64,000 bases of DNA from Burkholderiales bacterium JOSHI_001 (GCA_000244995.1 CM001438.1:5064096-5128095), one strand, 5' to 3'; positions 10,237 to 18,507 are shown, numbered from the stretch's first letter. The notes: a model not told the origin generated them from the letters alone. Program-made: numbers and translations.

Positions 10237-10769
10237 GCCACCCCGACGATCACAGACGTGGTGCAATGGAACATGCTGTTGTCGTTGGCCATGCACCAGT
10301 TGATGTCGTTGTGCACGCCCAGCCGGTAGCCCGGGCGTTCACGCTCGTTGTTGTTGCACAGGCATTCGCCGCAGGCGCCCTTGCCGCAGCAGTCGTTGTA
10401 GGACACCAGGTACTGGCGGCCGTCGGCCGGGTTCTGGCAGGTCCCCACCCAGCTGACCTTGCTGGCCTCGGTGCCCGGCGGGCACTGGGTGTTGCTGCCG
10501 CCGCAGCAGGTGCACAGGTAGCCGTCGAAGGCGCAGTAGCGCCAGTACTCGCACTTGGTGGGGTCTTCGGTCACCGGGTCCGGGCCCTTGGCCTTCTTGG
10601 CGCCGGCGGCGTGCGCGCCGCTGCGGTCAAAGGGCAGCATGGGCAGCAGCGCCCCACCCACCAGGCCCACGCCCAGACGGGTGATCAGGCTGCGGCGGCC
10701 ATGCTTGTGCGCCACGTTGCGCACGGCCCGTTCGGTGTGCTTGTCGATCAGGTCGGTCAACCAGCCCAT
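10233..10769 (-). CDS. aauA: Aromatic (aralkyl) amine dehydrogenase light chain, TTQ subunit
   Basis: This 178-residue periplasmic subunit carries the tryptophan tryptophylquinone cofactor, which oxidises primary amines to aldehydes and ammonia. The two cofactor tryptophans are W107 (SWVGTC) and W158 (INWCMAN). Asp126 (YNDCCGK) and Thr170 (FHCTTS) match the catalytic Asp128/Thr172 of the Alcaligenes faecalis enzyme with a constant offset of two, as I recall that numbering. Asp82 (CAFDG) corresponds to the other Asp needed for cofactor formation. Fourteen cysteines lie in the mature region. The CCGG and GVHNDINWCMAN stretches are closer to aromatic amine dehydrogenase than to methylamine dehydrogenase. 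The long N-terminus has a twin-Arg motif (HGRRSLITRLGVG), as expected for export of a folded light chain. Confidence 0.95.
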   Translation of the reverse strand: MGWLTDLIDKHTERAVRNVAHKHGRRSLITRLGVGLVGGALLPMLPFDRSGAHAAGAKKAKGPDPVTEDPTKCEYWRYCAFDGYLCTCCGGSNTQCPPGTEASKVSWVGTCQNPADGRQYLVSYNDCCGKGACGECLCNNNERERPGYRLGVHNDINWCMANDNSMFHCTTSVIVGVA

Positions 10770-10797
10770 GTTCGTTTCTCCTGATTCACAGCTTGGG

Positions 10798-11388
10798 TCA
10801 GGCGGGCTTGCCGCCGAGGTAGTCCTGGATCGACGCGGTGCCCATCTCGTGCGCGTTCAGCAGGCTGTCCAGCTGTTCGCGTGAATTCACCAGGCCCTTG
10901 GACGCCACCGCGCCTTGCGTGTCCAGCAGCACCGCATAGGGCAGGCGGCTGACGCGGTAGCCCATGCCGAGCTCGGTGCTCAGCACATAGGGCATGGCTT
11001 CCAGGCCCTGCTCGCGCACGAACTGCAGGTGCTGCGCGGCTTCCCCGTCGCTGGCCAGCACCACCGACAACCGGCGTTGTTCGTCGCGTTGCAAGGCCTT
11101 CAGCACCGGGATCAGCTTCTTGCACACCGGGCAGGTGGGCGACAGGAAAAACAGCAGCGTGGGCCGCTCGGTGGGCGCGCCGATGGTGACGCTCTCGCTC
11201 TGGATGCCTTGCAGCGCGAAGCGCGGCGAGGCTTCGCCCACGGCCGGGCCGGCGTCGGTGACCAGGGCGCCCATGGGCGCCACGCGCTCGAACAGCACGC
11301 CCACCTGGCGGCTCAGCGCCCACAGCAGCACGGCCAGGGCCAGCACCGCCACCCACAGCAGCACGACGGAAATGGTGAGGGCATCCAT
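10798..11388 (-). CDS. aauD: Amine dehydrogenase accessory protein, MauD-type thioredoxin
   Basis: This 196-residue protein has an N-terminal transmembrane anchor (residues ~5-27) and a periplasmic thioredoxin-like domain with the redox motif C86-P-V-C89. MauD/AauD proteins help form or isomerise the many disulfides of the light chain encoded just downstream. The downstream cis-proline region reads SRLPYAVLL. The gene lies 7 bp after aauE and 28 bp before aauA, in the conserved B-E-D-A order. Confidence 0.93.
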   Translation of the reverse strand: MDALTISVVLLWVAVLALAVLLWALSRQVGVLFERVAPMGALVTDAGPAVGEASPRFALQGIQSESVTIGAPTERPTLLFFLSPTCPVCKKLIPVLKALQRDEQRRLSVVLASDGEAAQHLQFVREQGLEAMPYVLSTELGMGYRVSRLPYAVLLDTQGAVASKGLVNSREQLDSLLNAHEMGTASIQDYLGGKPA

Positions 11389-11395
11389 GGGTTCT

Positions 11396-11932
11396 TCAGC
11401 TCCGGTGAAAGGCAGTGCGGGCCTGCAGCCCGGCGCGGTGGCGCAGCACCTGGTGCAGCGCCGCGTACAAGAGGGTGGCCATCAGCAGGGCGGCCACCAC
11501 CACGAAGAAGTCGCCCAGGCCCATGGCGCGCGGTGCCATGGCGGCGCCGGCCACGCCGGCCAGGGCGGCCAGCAGCCCATTGCGCACCACCAGGGCCCAG
11601 CTCACCGGCAGCGGTTCACCGCCGCAGCCGCAGTCCAGGCTGCGGCCGTGCAGGCGGTGCCAGGCCATGGCCGCGGCGTAGGCCAGCAGCAGGGCCGCGG
11701 CCAGCACGGCACCGGCCGCGCGCCAGGGCGTCATCAGCAACAGCGCAGCCAGGGCTTCCACGGCGGGCAGTGCGCGGGCGAAGGCCGCACTGATCTGGAA
11801 GGGCACGCCGTAGGCGGCCACGTGCTGCTCGGTCAGCGCCAGATCGCGCGCCTTGTCCAGCGCGGCGTGCGCGAACAGCGTGGCCAGGGCCGCGGCGGCC
11901 ATCCACACCAGCAGGGGGTCCAGCTCAATCAT
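11396..11932 (-). CDS. aauE: Amine dehydrogenase accessory membrane protein, MauE-type
   Basis: This 178-residue integral membrane protein has four to five predicted helices and a DoxX/MauE-like fold. A CGCGGEPLP motif near residue 110 provides the cysteine pair typical of MauE. It works with the MauD-type protein in light-chain maturation, probably in electron supply for disulfide chemistry. The start at ATG 11932 overlaps the aauB stop by 8 bp; an upstream alternative would intrude further into aauB. Family members are usually about 180-190 residues, matching this length. Confidence 0.92.
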   Translation of the reverse strand: MIELDPLLVWMAAAALATLFAHAALDKARDLALTEQHVAAYGVPFQISAAFARALPAVEALAALLLMTPWRAAGAVLAAALLLAYAAAMAWHRLHGRSLDCGCGGEPLPVSWALVVRNGLLAALAGVAGAAMAPRAMGLGDFFVVVAALLMATLLYAALHQVLRHRAGLQARTAFHRS

Positions 11933-13130
11933 GGGATTCCAACTGCAGTGCTGCTTCACCGGCGGGCTTGACGGTGGACACCAGCTTCAGCTTGCCGCCG
12001 TCGCCCCAGTCCCACACGCGCAGCGCGGCGGTCAGGCCGTCCAGCGCCTGCAGGCGCTTGCCGCTCTTGCTGAAGGTGAGCGAGGCGGTGCCCAAGCCCG
12101 GCGCGGTGGCCACGCGCTGGCCGCTTTGCAGGTTCCACACCCACAGCTGCTTGGCCGGCATCTTGTGCGAGCCCTCGCGGCCCTTGTCGTGCATGGAAGC
12201 CACCAGCCACTGGCCGCCGGGGTGCACCGCAAAGGCCTGGTAGCCGCCGGGGCGCCAGCCCTGCTTCTTCGCGGCGGCGGACACCAGGTCGCGGCTGCTC
12301 ACCGAACGCGCGCTGGCGCCGGCCACGTCCACTTCGGTCAGCACGCCGTGGAAGGACATGAAGTAGTAGCGGTCGCCACGCGCTTCGGCGGTGTGAAACC
12401 AGGGGTCCACATCGGGGTCGAAGACCTTGTCGCTGACCTGGCGGTCGGCCACCTGGCCGCTGGCGTCCAGGGTGACGGTGGCGATCTTGCCGTCGCCGCA
12501 CAGCAGCGCAAAGCGCGAGGGGTGGCTGGCCGCGGGCAGGGTGCCCCAGCAGCCGGGGGTCTGCACCTCGGTGGCCACCTTCTTCTCGGCCAAGTCCACC
12601 ACGGTGATGCTGGTGGCCGGCGTGGCGTTTTGCACCAGCACGAAGCGGCCGTTGGCGGTGACGGTCACCAGCCCGCGGTAGTTCAGGGCCTGGGCGCGCT
12701 TGGGCGGAATGAGCACCTCGTACTTGAAGGCCAGGCTTTGCGTGTCCCAGACCTCGACGATGTCGCTGCGTTCGCCGCGGCCACCGCGGCTGAGGTAGGT
12801 GGTGGCGATGTAGACCTCGTCGCCCTTGGGCGACAGCGCGAAGTTGCCGGCGTAGCCGGTGTTGATCATGCCCAGCAGCTTGCCGGCGCGGGCGTCGAAG
12901 ACGCGCAGCCGCCCGTCGGCGATGTGGGCGATGGCCACGTCGCCCACATAGATGCGCTCTGTGGTGGCGCCGACCAGCGTGCCGCCGCGCTGCAGGGTTT
13001 CGGCCGGCAGTTCGGGCGGCTGCGCCTTGGGGGCCTGGGGGGCGGCAACCGCCGTGCTGGCCAACGCGCAGGCCAGCGCAGCAGCGGCGGTGGCGGCTGC
13101 CAGCGGGTGGAAGGTCTTGCCTTGCAACAT
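11925..13130 (-). CDS. aauB: Aromatic (aralkyl) amine dehydrogenase heavy chain
   Basis: This 401-residue protein has a signal peptide (to about residue 31, ASTAVA) followed by the seven-bladed YVTN-like beta-propeller of amine dehydrogenase heavy chains. Blade signatures include VGDVAIAHIADGRLRVFDA, GKLLGMINTGYAGNFALSP and SITVVDLAEKKVATEV; the DPWFHTAEARGDRYYFMS segment is characteristic of the family. The start at 13130 has GAGGAGCG eight bases upstream. The heavy chain pairs with AauA as a periplasmic A2B2 complex. It is the first gene of the operon aauBEDA-cytc-cytc and is transcribed away from the ABC/formamidase operon. No mauG (TTQ maturation) gene lies in the window; as I recall the Alcaligenes aau cluster also lacks one. 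Confidence 0.95.
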   Translation of the reverse strand: MLQGKTFHPLAAATAAAALACALASTAVAAPQAPKAQPPELPAETLQRGGTLVGATTERIYVGDVAIAHIADGRLRVFDARAGKLLGMINTGYAGNFALSPKGDEVYIATTYLSRGGRGERSDIVEVWDTQSLAFKYEVLIPPKRAQALNYRGLVTVTANGRFVLVQNATPATSITVVDLAEKKVATEVQTPGCWGTLPAASHPSRFALLCGDGKIATVTLDASGQVADRQVSDKVFDPDVDPWFHTAEARGDRYYFMSFHGVLTEVDVAGASARSVSSRDLVSAAAKKQGWRPGGYQAFAVHPGGQWLVASMHDKGREGSHKMPAKQLWVWNLQSGQRVATAPGLGTASLTFSKSGKRLQALDGLTAALRVWDWGDGGKLKLVSTVKPAGEAALQLESHD

Positions 13131-13410
13131 GGTCTCGCTCCTCGCGTCGCAACGCGTCTTGCGGCGCATTGTGGGCAGCCCACCCCCTGACGCCTATCAA
13201 TTTTCGGCAAGCCAAAGCGCGGGTAAACCCACGGGTTCCATGCTGGGGCACCGATGCGCAAAGCCGGTGCTGCGATGCACGAAATTCAGGCGCCACGGTG
13301 GCGCCCCTCAAGTTTGCGCGAGCGTGCTGTCGCGCCCATGGCGCGCGGCGGGCCGCGCCTCCTAGACTCGCTGCCTTCACAAGGCGCGCGCAGCGCCAGG
13401 AGGAGCACCG
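13131..13410. promoter_or_regulatory. Divergent promoter region between aau operon and ABC/formamidase operon
   Basis: This 280-bp non-coding stretch separates two divergent operons. A -10-like TAGACT lies at 13363-13368 for the plus-strand operon (start codon 13411). Several short dyads are present: an odd perfect 8-bp inverted repeat GGCGCCAC-G-GTGGCGCC at 13289-13305, GCACCG...CGGTGC at 13248-13270, and AACCC-AC-GGGTT at 13226-13237. No convincing -35 is visible. The dyads are candidate operators for shared control; the EutR-like AraC protein at 1576-2544 is one possible regulator (inference). Confidence 0.45.
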
Positions 13411-14691
13411 ATGCAGAACCGTTCCGACAACGCGCGCCGCCAGGCGCTGAAGGCCCTGGGCCTGGCCAGCGCCGGCGTCATGGCGCCCACCTGGGTGGCG
13501 GCCCAGGGCAAGCCCATCGTGGTGGGCCTGCCCATTGCCCAAAGCGGCCCGGCCGGCGTGGCCGACCATGCCGACTACCTGAACGGCGCCAAGCTGGCCA
13601 CCAAGCAGATCAACGCGGCCGGCGGCGTGAAGGGCAGGCCCATCGAGCTGAAGGTGTTCGACATCGACATCATGACGCCCGAAGGCACGCAGGCGGCCTT
13701 TCGCAAGATGGTGGACGCCAAGGTGCAGGCCATTGCCTCGCCCTTCTGCATCATCCCCATCCCGGCGATGGAAGCGGTGGCCAACTACAAAGCGCCCTAC
13801 TTCAACGGCAACACCTCGGTGGCCGGCATGGAGCACCGCAAGAAGAACGACAAGAAGTTCGCCCACATCTTCCACCTGGATCCGCCCGAAACCTTCTACG
13901 GCGCGGGCTTCCCCATCTTCCTGGAACAGCTGCAGGCCAGCGGCGCCTGGAAGCCGGCCAACAACAAGGTGTACATCGTCACCGAGCAGCTGGCCTACAC
14001 CCAGGTCATCACCAAGAGCGCGGAAGAGAACTTCAAGAAGCGCGGCAAGTACGAGGTGGCCAAGGTCACGCAGATCCAGTTCCCGGTGCAGGACTGGGGC
14101 CCGGTGCTGCAGGACATCAAGAAGACCGGCGCCGGCATCCTGATGATCAACCACTGGGTGGCGGCCGAGCTGGCGGCCTTCTCGAAAGCCTTCGCCGCCA
14201 ACCCGCTGCCCGGCGCCCTGGTGTACCTGCAGTACGGCCCCTCGCAACCTGAATACCTGGGCCTGGCCGGAGCGGCGGCCGAGGGCTTCATCTGGGGCAC
14301 GGTGTACGGCGCCTATGCCGACAAGCAGGGCCAGGCCTTCCGCAGCGCCTACCAGGCCGAGTTCGTGAAACCCGGCCAGACCATGGGCATGGTCTACACC
14401 GGCGGCGGCTACGACACCATCCAGCTGCTGGCCAAGGCCTGGGCCAGCGCCGACCCCGACCAGTTCACCGCGGTGACCGACACCCTCCGCAAGATGAGCT
14501 ACCGCGGCGTGAACGGCTTCTACCGCTTCGACAACCCCTACCAGGCGCCGCTGCACTACCCGCTGGAAACGCCCAAGCTGGAAGAAGGCATCGCCCACCT
14601 GTTCTTCCAGGTGCAGGGCGGGCAGCACCGCATCATCTCCCCGGATGTGCTGAAGGAAGTGGCCTTCAAGGCCCCGCCGTGGATGAAGTGA
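13411..14691 (+). CDS. ABC transporter substrate-binding protein, branched-chain amino acid/amide type
   Basis: This 426-residue periplasmic binding protein has a twin-Arg-like leader (RRQALKALGLASAGVMAP, cleaved near VAA). The Leu/Ile/Val-binding type I fold is shown by VVGLPIAQSGPAGVADHADYLNGAKLATKQIN and the RPIELKVFDID segment. Such proteins also deliver amides and urea. AGGAGCACCG precedes the ATG. The final codons overlap the first ATPase gene by 13 bp. As the first gene of an operon that ends in a formamidase-like enzyme, its ligand is likely a substituted amide rather than an amino acid (inference). Confidence 0.9.
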   Translation: MQNRSDNARRQALKALGLASAGVMAPTWVAAQGKPIVVGLPIAQSGPAGVADHADYLNGAKLATKQINAAGGVKGRPIELKVFDIDIMTPEGTQAAFRKMVDAKVQAIASPFCIIPIPAMEAVANYKAPYFNGNTSVAGMEHRKKNDKKFAHIFHLDPPETFYGAGFPIFLEQLQASGAWKPANNKVYIVTEQLAYTQVITKSAEENFKKRGKYEVAKVTQIQFPVQDWGPVLQDIKKTGAGILMINHWVAAELAAFSKAFAANPLPGALVYLQYGPSQPEYLGLAGAAAEGFIWGTVYGAYADKQGQAFRSAYQAEFVKPGQTMGMVYTGGGYDTIQLLAKAWASADPDQFTAVTDTLRKMSYRGVNGFYRFDNPYQAPLHYPLETPKLEEGIAHLFFQVQGGQHRIISPDVLKEVAFKAPPWMK

Positions 14692-15407
14692 GCCCGCCGC
14701 TCTTCCGCTGCGAAGGCGTCGGGATGAGCTTCGGCGGGCGAAGCGTGCTCGACGGGGTGACGCTGGCCGCGCGCGCGGGCAAGGTGCTGGGCGTGGTGGG
14801 GCCCAACGGCGCGGGCAAGACCACGCTGTTTGAAATCCTGTCCGGCCGCATCGCGCCCACCGCCGGCCGGGTGTTCCTGGACGGTCAGGACGTCACCGCC
14901 CTGCCCCTGCACGCCCGCGCCCGCCTGGGCCTGGCGCGCACCTACCAAAGCCCGGTGGTGCCCGAGGCGCTGACCGTGGGGGAGGTGTTCAAGGCCGCAC
15001 GGCAAGCCTTCAAACCCTACCTCACCGCGCACCAGGCCGAATGGGCCGCGCACCAGGTGGGTCTGGCGGTGCCGATGTCCACGCCAGCGGGGGCACTGGG
15101 CACCCTGGACCGCCGCCGCCTGCTGCTGGCCTGCCTGCTGATGCGCAGGCCCCGCGTGCTGCTGATGGACGAACCCGCGGCCGGCCTGATCAACGCCGAG
15201 GTGGACGAGATCGACGCCATCGTGCGCTTCATGTCGCAGGAGCTGGGCGTGGCGGTGCTGTTGGTGGAGCACCGGCTCGAATTGCTGGCGGCGATCGCCG
15301 ACCGCGTGATCGTGCTGGACGCCGGCGAGCTGATCGCCGAAGGTTCCCCCCACACCGTGTTCCACGAACCGCGGGTGCGGGCGGCGTACTTCGAGATGGC
15401 CGAATGA
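14679..15407 (+). CDS. ABC transporter ATPase, LivG-like, with degenerate signature motif
   Basis: This 242-residue ATPase has Walker A GPNGAGKTT (41-49), Q-loop Q90 (RTYQSPVVPEAL), Walker B VLLMDEPAAG (160-169) and a switch His in LLVEHRLE, all as in LivG. The ABC signature, normally LSYGQ/LSGGQ, reads LGTLD (140-144), so the conserved Ser and Gly are lost. One of the two composite ATP sites is probably impaired or regulatory. The start codon lies inside the end of the binding-protein gene, and its stop overlaps the next ATPase (ATGA at 15404-15407). Confidence 0.9.
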   Translation: MDEVSPPLFRCEGVGMSFGGRSVLDGVTLAARAGKVLGVVGPNGAGKTTLFEILSGRIAPTAGRVFLDGQDVTALPLHARARLGLARTYQSPVVPEALTVGEVFKAARQAFKPYLTAHQAEWAAHQVGLAVPMSTPAGALGTLDRRRLLLACLLMRRPRVLLMDEPAAGLINAEVDEIDAIVRFMSQELGVAVLLVEHRLELLAAIADRVIVLDAGELIAEGSPHTVFHEPRVRAAYFEMAE

Positions 15408-16093
15408 GCGAAGGCACCGAAGTCCTTCGCGTGCGCGGCCTGTCCGCCGGCTACGGCCCGCTGACCGTGCTGCACGACCTGGACTTCGAGGTGCGGCGCG
15501 GCGAGCGCGTGGCCATCGTGGGCCTGAACGGCCATGGCAAGACCACGCTGTTTCGCGCCATCAGCGGCATGACGGGTTGGCAGCGCGGCTCGGTGCGCCT
15601 GCTGGGCAAGGAGGTGGGCGGCACCCGCAACACCGGCCCGGGGCGCTACACCCACCGCATCGTGCGCCTGGGCCTGGCCCACATGCCACAGGGCGACGCC
15701 ATCTTCCCCGGCCTGACCGTGGCCCAGCACCTGGACTGCGGCGCCTTCACGCCCAGCGCCTGGCGCCAGCGCCGGCAGCGCAGCGAGCAGTTGCTGAACA
15801 TCTTCGCGCCGTTGCGCAAGCTGCTGCACGCGCCGGTGGGCAAGCTCTCGGGCGGCGAACGCCGCATGGTCAGCCTGGCGCGCGGGCTGATGGCCGACGC
15901 GCAGCTGTACCTGGTGGACGAGCCGTCCCTGGGCCTGGCGCCCATCGTCAGCGTGGCGGTGATGGAAGCCCTGCTGGCCATCGACCTGAAGGACGGCGCC
16001 ATGGTCATTGCCGAGCAGAACCTGGCGCTGCTGTCCGGGCACTGCCACCGCACGCTCGGCATGCACGCTGGCCAACTGAAGGGCAACGACTGA
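15404..16093 (+). CDS. ABC transporter ATPase, LivF-like
   Basis: This 229-residue ATPase has Walker A GLNGHGKTT, an intact signature LSGGERRM, Walker B LYLVDEPSLGLAP and the LivF-type ending. Its signature motif is complete, unlike that of its LivG-like partner, so at least one ATP site in the heterodimer should be canonical. The ATG at 15404 overlaps the previous stop; the frame is open further upstream but that part is a shadow of the LivG-like gene. Its own stop overlaps the permease start (TGATG at 16091-16095). Confidence 0.92.
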   Translation: MSEGTEVLRVRGLSAGYGPLTVLHDLDFEVRRGERVAIVGLNGHGKTTLFRAISGMTGWQRGSVRLLGKEVGGTRNTGPGRYTHRIVRLGLAHMPQGDAIFPGLTVAQHLDCGAFTPSAWRQRRQRSEQLLNIFAPLRKLLHAPVGKLSGGERRMVSLARGLMADAQLYLVDEPSLGLAPIVSVAVMEALLAIDLKDGAMVIAEQNLALLSGHCHRTLGMHAGQLKGND

Positions 16094-16971
16094 TGGACTG
16101 GGCCTTCGTCGCCAGCAGCGCCCTGACACTGGCCTGCATCTACGCCCTGCTGGCCCTGGGCGTGTCGATCGTGTTTTCCAGCCTGGGCCTGGTGAACATG
16201 GCGCATGGCCTGAGCTTCGCCGTGGCCGGCTACGGCGCCTGGCTGGCAGCCCAGCACTTGGGCGAGGCCCCGTGGATCGTGCTGGGCGCGGGCGTGGCCG
16301 CGGGCGCGGTGTGCGGCCTGTTCATCTGCGCCGTGGCCTTCATCCCACTGCACGACAAGCCCAACTTCGTGGTGCGCAGCCTGGTGGCCACGCTGGCGCT
16401 CAGCCTGCTGGGCAGCCAGGCCCTGCTGTGGACCTTCGGCCCCAACGCCAAGAGCCTGCCGGCGCTGTTCGGCCAGACCAACATCAACTGGGCCGGCCTG
16501 TCGCTGCCGCCGGACAAGCTGGGCGCTACCGCCTGTGCCCTGGTGCTGATGGGCGTCACGCTGGCGTGGATGACACGCAGCCGCATGGGCCTGGCCATCC
16601 GCGCCATGATGCAGAACCCTGAGGGCGCGGCGCTGGTGGGCATTGGCATCCGCTCCACCGCGCTGGCGGTGATGGCGGTGACCGGTGCGCTGGCCGGGCT
16701 GGCCGCGGTGCTGCTGAGCCAGACCTACTTCGTCAGCCCCTTCGCCGGCACCACGCCGCTGGTGAAGGGCCTGATCGTGGCCCTGTGCGGCGGCCTGGGC
16801 TCGGTCAGCGGCGCGGTGATCGCCGCCGCGCTGGTGGGGCTGGTGGAAGCGCTCACCGGCGCCCTGATCGGCGGCCAGTACGTGCTGATGACCCAGTTCG
16901 GCTTCATCATCGCGGTGCTGCTGGTGCGTCCCCGCGGCATCGCCGGTCTCTTGGATCACACCAGAGAGTAG
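16093..16971 (+). CDS. ABC transporter permease, LivH-like
   Basis: This 292-residue membrane protein has about eight helices and the typical LivH opening (SSALTLACIYALLALGVSI, then LGLVNMAHG). The cytoplasmic coupling region MGLAIRAMMQNPEGAALVGI is well conserved. It overlaps the ATPase gene by one base (TGATG) and is followed after 3 bp by the second permease, so the five transporter genes form one tightly packed unit. Confidence 0.92.
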   Translation: MDWAFVASSALTLACIYALLALGVSIVFSSLGLVNMAHGLSFAVAGYGAWLAAQHLGEAPWIVLGAGVAAGAVCGLFICAVAFIPLHDKPNFVVRSLVATLALSLLGSQALLWTFGPNAKSLPALFGQTNINWAGLSLPPDKLGATACALVLMGVTLAWMTRSRMGLAIRAMMQNPEGAALVGIGIRSTALAVMAVTGALAGLAAVLLSQTYFVSPFAGTTPLVKGLIVALCGGLGSVSGAVIAAALVGLVEALTGALIGGQYVLMTQFGFIIAVLLVRPRGIAGLLDHTRE

Positions 16972-16974
16972 GCC

Positions 16975-18507
16975 ATGGCCAGCACACCCAAGATGTACCT
17001 GGTGGGCCGGCGGCGATGGTGGCCGCGCCTGCGCGGCCATGGCGACCAGCTCTGGGCCCGTTGGCGCTACCCCTTCACGCGCCGCACGCTGCTGAACATC
17101 CGCGGCCAGGTCAACCCCAAGGACCTGGCGCGGGAGAAGAAGATCGTCGACAAGCGCCCGCTGTGGTGGGCGCTGGGCCTGGCCGCGCTGGCGCTGCTGC
17201 CGCCGTTGGCGGGCGTGGGCTTTGAAAGCTCCAGCCTGATCTCGGCCGCGTCGGTGTTCGCGCTGTACGCGGCCATCAACCTGGTGTGGATGCTGATCAT
17301 CGGCGCCGCCGGCATCTTCAGCCTGGCCACGCTGGCAGTGGTGGGCGCGGCGGCCTACACCGGCGCCTGGTTGTCGATTGAATACGGCCTGCCCTGGTGG
17401 GGCATGGTGGGTGTGGGTGCTGTCGTGGGCCTGGTGTTCGGCGTGGTGATCGCCATTCCGGCCACGCGGCTGGAAGGCTTCTACTACGCGCTGCTGACCA
17501 TGGGCCTGGTGGAGCTGTGCCGGGTGTCGGTGGTGCAGAGCAAGGCCCTGGGCTCGGCCACTGGCGGCCTGTTCGGCGCCGACAGCTACCTGCCCGACAC
17601 CCTGAGCGAGAACGCCAGCCTGGTGCTGGGCTACTGGTGCTGCCTCATCGTGATGATGCTGGCGCTGGCGCTGTACCGGCTGGTGAACGGCCAGCGCCTG
17701 GGCCGGCTGCTGCGCAGCGCGCCCGAAAAGCACGAGGCCTTTGCCGAGGCCTGCGGCGTGGACTGGCGGCGTGCGCGCATCCAGGTCTTCCTGATCTCCT
17801 CGGCGGCGCTGGGCGCCATCGGCGGCTTTTACGCCGCGCATTTCCGCGGCGCGTCGCCGTCGCTGTTCGGCATCGACAACCTGCTGCTGCTGCTGGCCAT
17901 GATCGTCATCGGCGGCCTGGGCACGGCCGAAGGCGCGGTGGTGGGCACGCTGCTGGTGGTGGCCATCGACAAGCTGCTGATCGACCTGGGGCCGATGCGC
18001 CTGGTGCTGATCGGCCTGTTGATGCTGGGCACGGTGCTGTTCACCCGCAACGGCCTGTTCGGCATCCGCGCCCAGTTCCGCGCCTGGCGCGACAAGAAGA
18101 AAAGCCAGGCGCGCGCCGAACGCACACAAAGCGGAGGGGAAGTGATGCCCGAAGAAGCCACCGAGATTGCGGACAAGAACATCGTCGCGTTCCGCCGCTA
18201 CGACAAGCGCAGCCGCGACCACCTGAAGACCCTGGTCACGCCCGAGGTGATGGCCGAGCACCGCGCCAGGCCCTACGGCCAGCACAGCGATGCCTTGATG
18301 CGCCTGCTGGCCTACTTCCGCTTCGCGTCCATCACCGACAAATACGCGTTGCGCACCGACGAACCCTTCAAGCGCTACCGGCTCATCGCGTTGTCCGGTG
18401 TGCGCGGTGTGCCGCCGCGCATCGTGGACGACAAGGTCTACGGCTCGCTGCACGAGGCCTACCACGCCGTGTTCGCCAAACGCTGCCAAGACTTGCTGGA
18501 CTCCTGA
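16975..18507 (+). CDS. LivM-like permease fused to dimethylformamidase small-subunit domain
   Basis: The protein has 510 residues. Residues ~60-375 are a LivM-type permease (FALYAAINLVWMLIIGAAGI, ATRLEGFYYALLTMGLVEL, EACGVDWRRARIQVF). Family members usually end about here. Residues 391-510 are a separate soluble domain (MPEEATEIADKNIVAF through KRCQDLLDS). Its length (120 residues) and position directly before the formamidase large subunit match the small (alpha) subunit of N,N-dimethylformamidase. The junction carries an internal ATG at 18145 with GGAGG 7 bases upstream, and a TGA in the +1 frame overlaps that ATG (TGATG). The domain could therefore also be made separately, or the fusion could stem from a single-base change in the 3' end of livM. 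LivM C-termini face the cytoplasm, so the fused domain would be cytosolic and membrane-tethered. Confidence 0.85.
   Translation: MASTPKMYLVGRRRWWPRLRGHGDQLWARWRYPFTRRTLLNIRGQVNPKDLAREKKIVDKRPLWWALGLAALALLPPLAGVGFESSSLISAASVFALYAAINLVWMLIIGAAGIFSLATLAVVGAAAYTGAWLSIEYGLPWWGMVGVGAVVGLVFGVVIAIPATRLEGFYYALLTMGLVELCRVSVVQSKALGSATGGLFGADSYLPDTLSENASLVLGYWCCLIVMMLALALYRLVNGQRLGRLLRSAPEKHEAFAEACGVDWRRARIQVFLISSAALGAIGGFYAAHFRGASPSLFGIDNLLLLLAMIVIGGLGTAEGAVVGTLLVVAIDKLLIDLGPMRLVLIGLLMLGTVLFTRNGLFGIRAQFRAWRDKKKSQARAERTQSGGEVMPEEATEIADKNIVAFRRYDKRSRDHLKTLVTPEVMAEHRARPYGQHSDALMRLLAYFRFASITDKYALRTDEPFKRYRLIALSGVRGVPPRIVDDKVYGSLHEAYHAVFAKRCQDLLDS
18133..18147 (+). promoter_or_regulatory. Internal ribosome-binding site and start codon inside the LivM-DmfA1 fusion
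   Basis: GGAGG at 18133-18137 is followed after 7 bases by ATG at 18145, in frame with the permease. The sequence is as good a Shine-Dalgarno site as any in the operon. Initiation here would give a free 120-residue protein (18145-18507) matching the dimethylformamidase small subunit. TGATG at 18143-18147 is the same stop-start arrangement used at 16091-16095, but here its TGA is out of frame with the permease. Confidence 0.6.

Noticed and set aside
10233-10769. Methylamine dehydrogenase (mauA) as the identity of the light chain
   Set aside because: The CCGG, ERERPGY and HNDINWCMAN segments and the two-residue offset of all catalytic positions fit aromatic amine dehydrogenase better. The gene order B-E-D-A plus cytochromes also matches aau, and mauF/G/J/M/N are absent.
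18145-18507. A separate small-subunit gene as the only annotation
   Set aside because: The sequence as given has no stop between the permease and this domain, so the fused reading is primary; the internal start is reported as an alternative.
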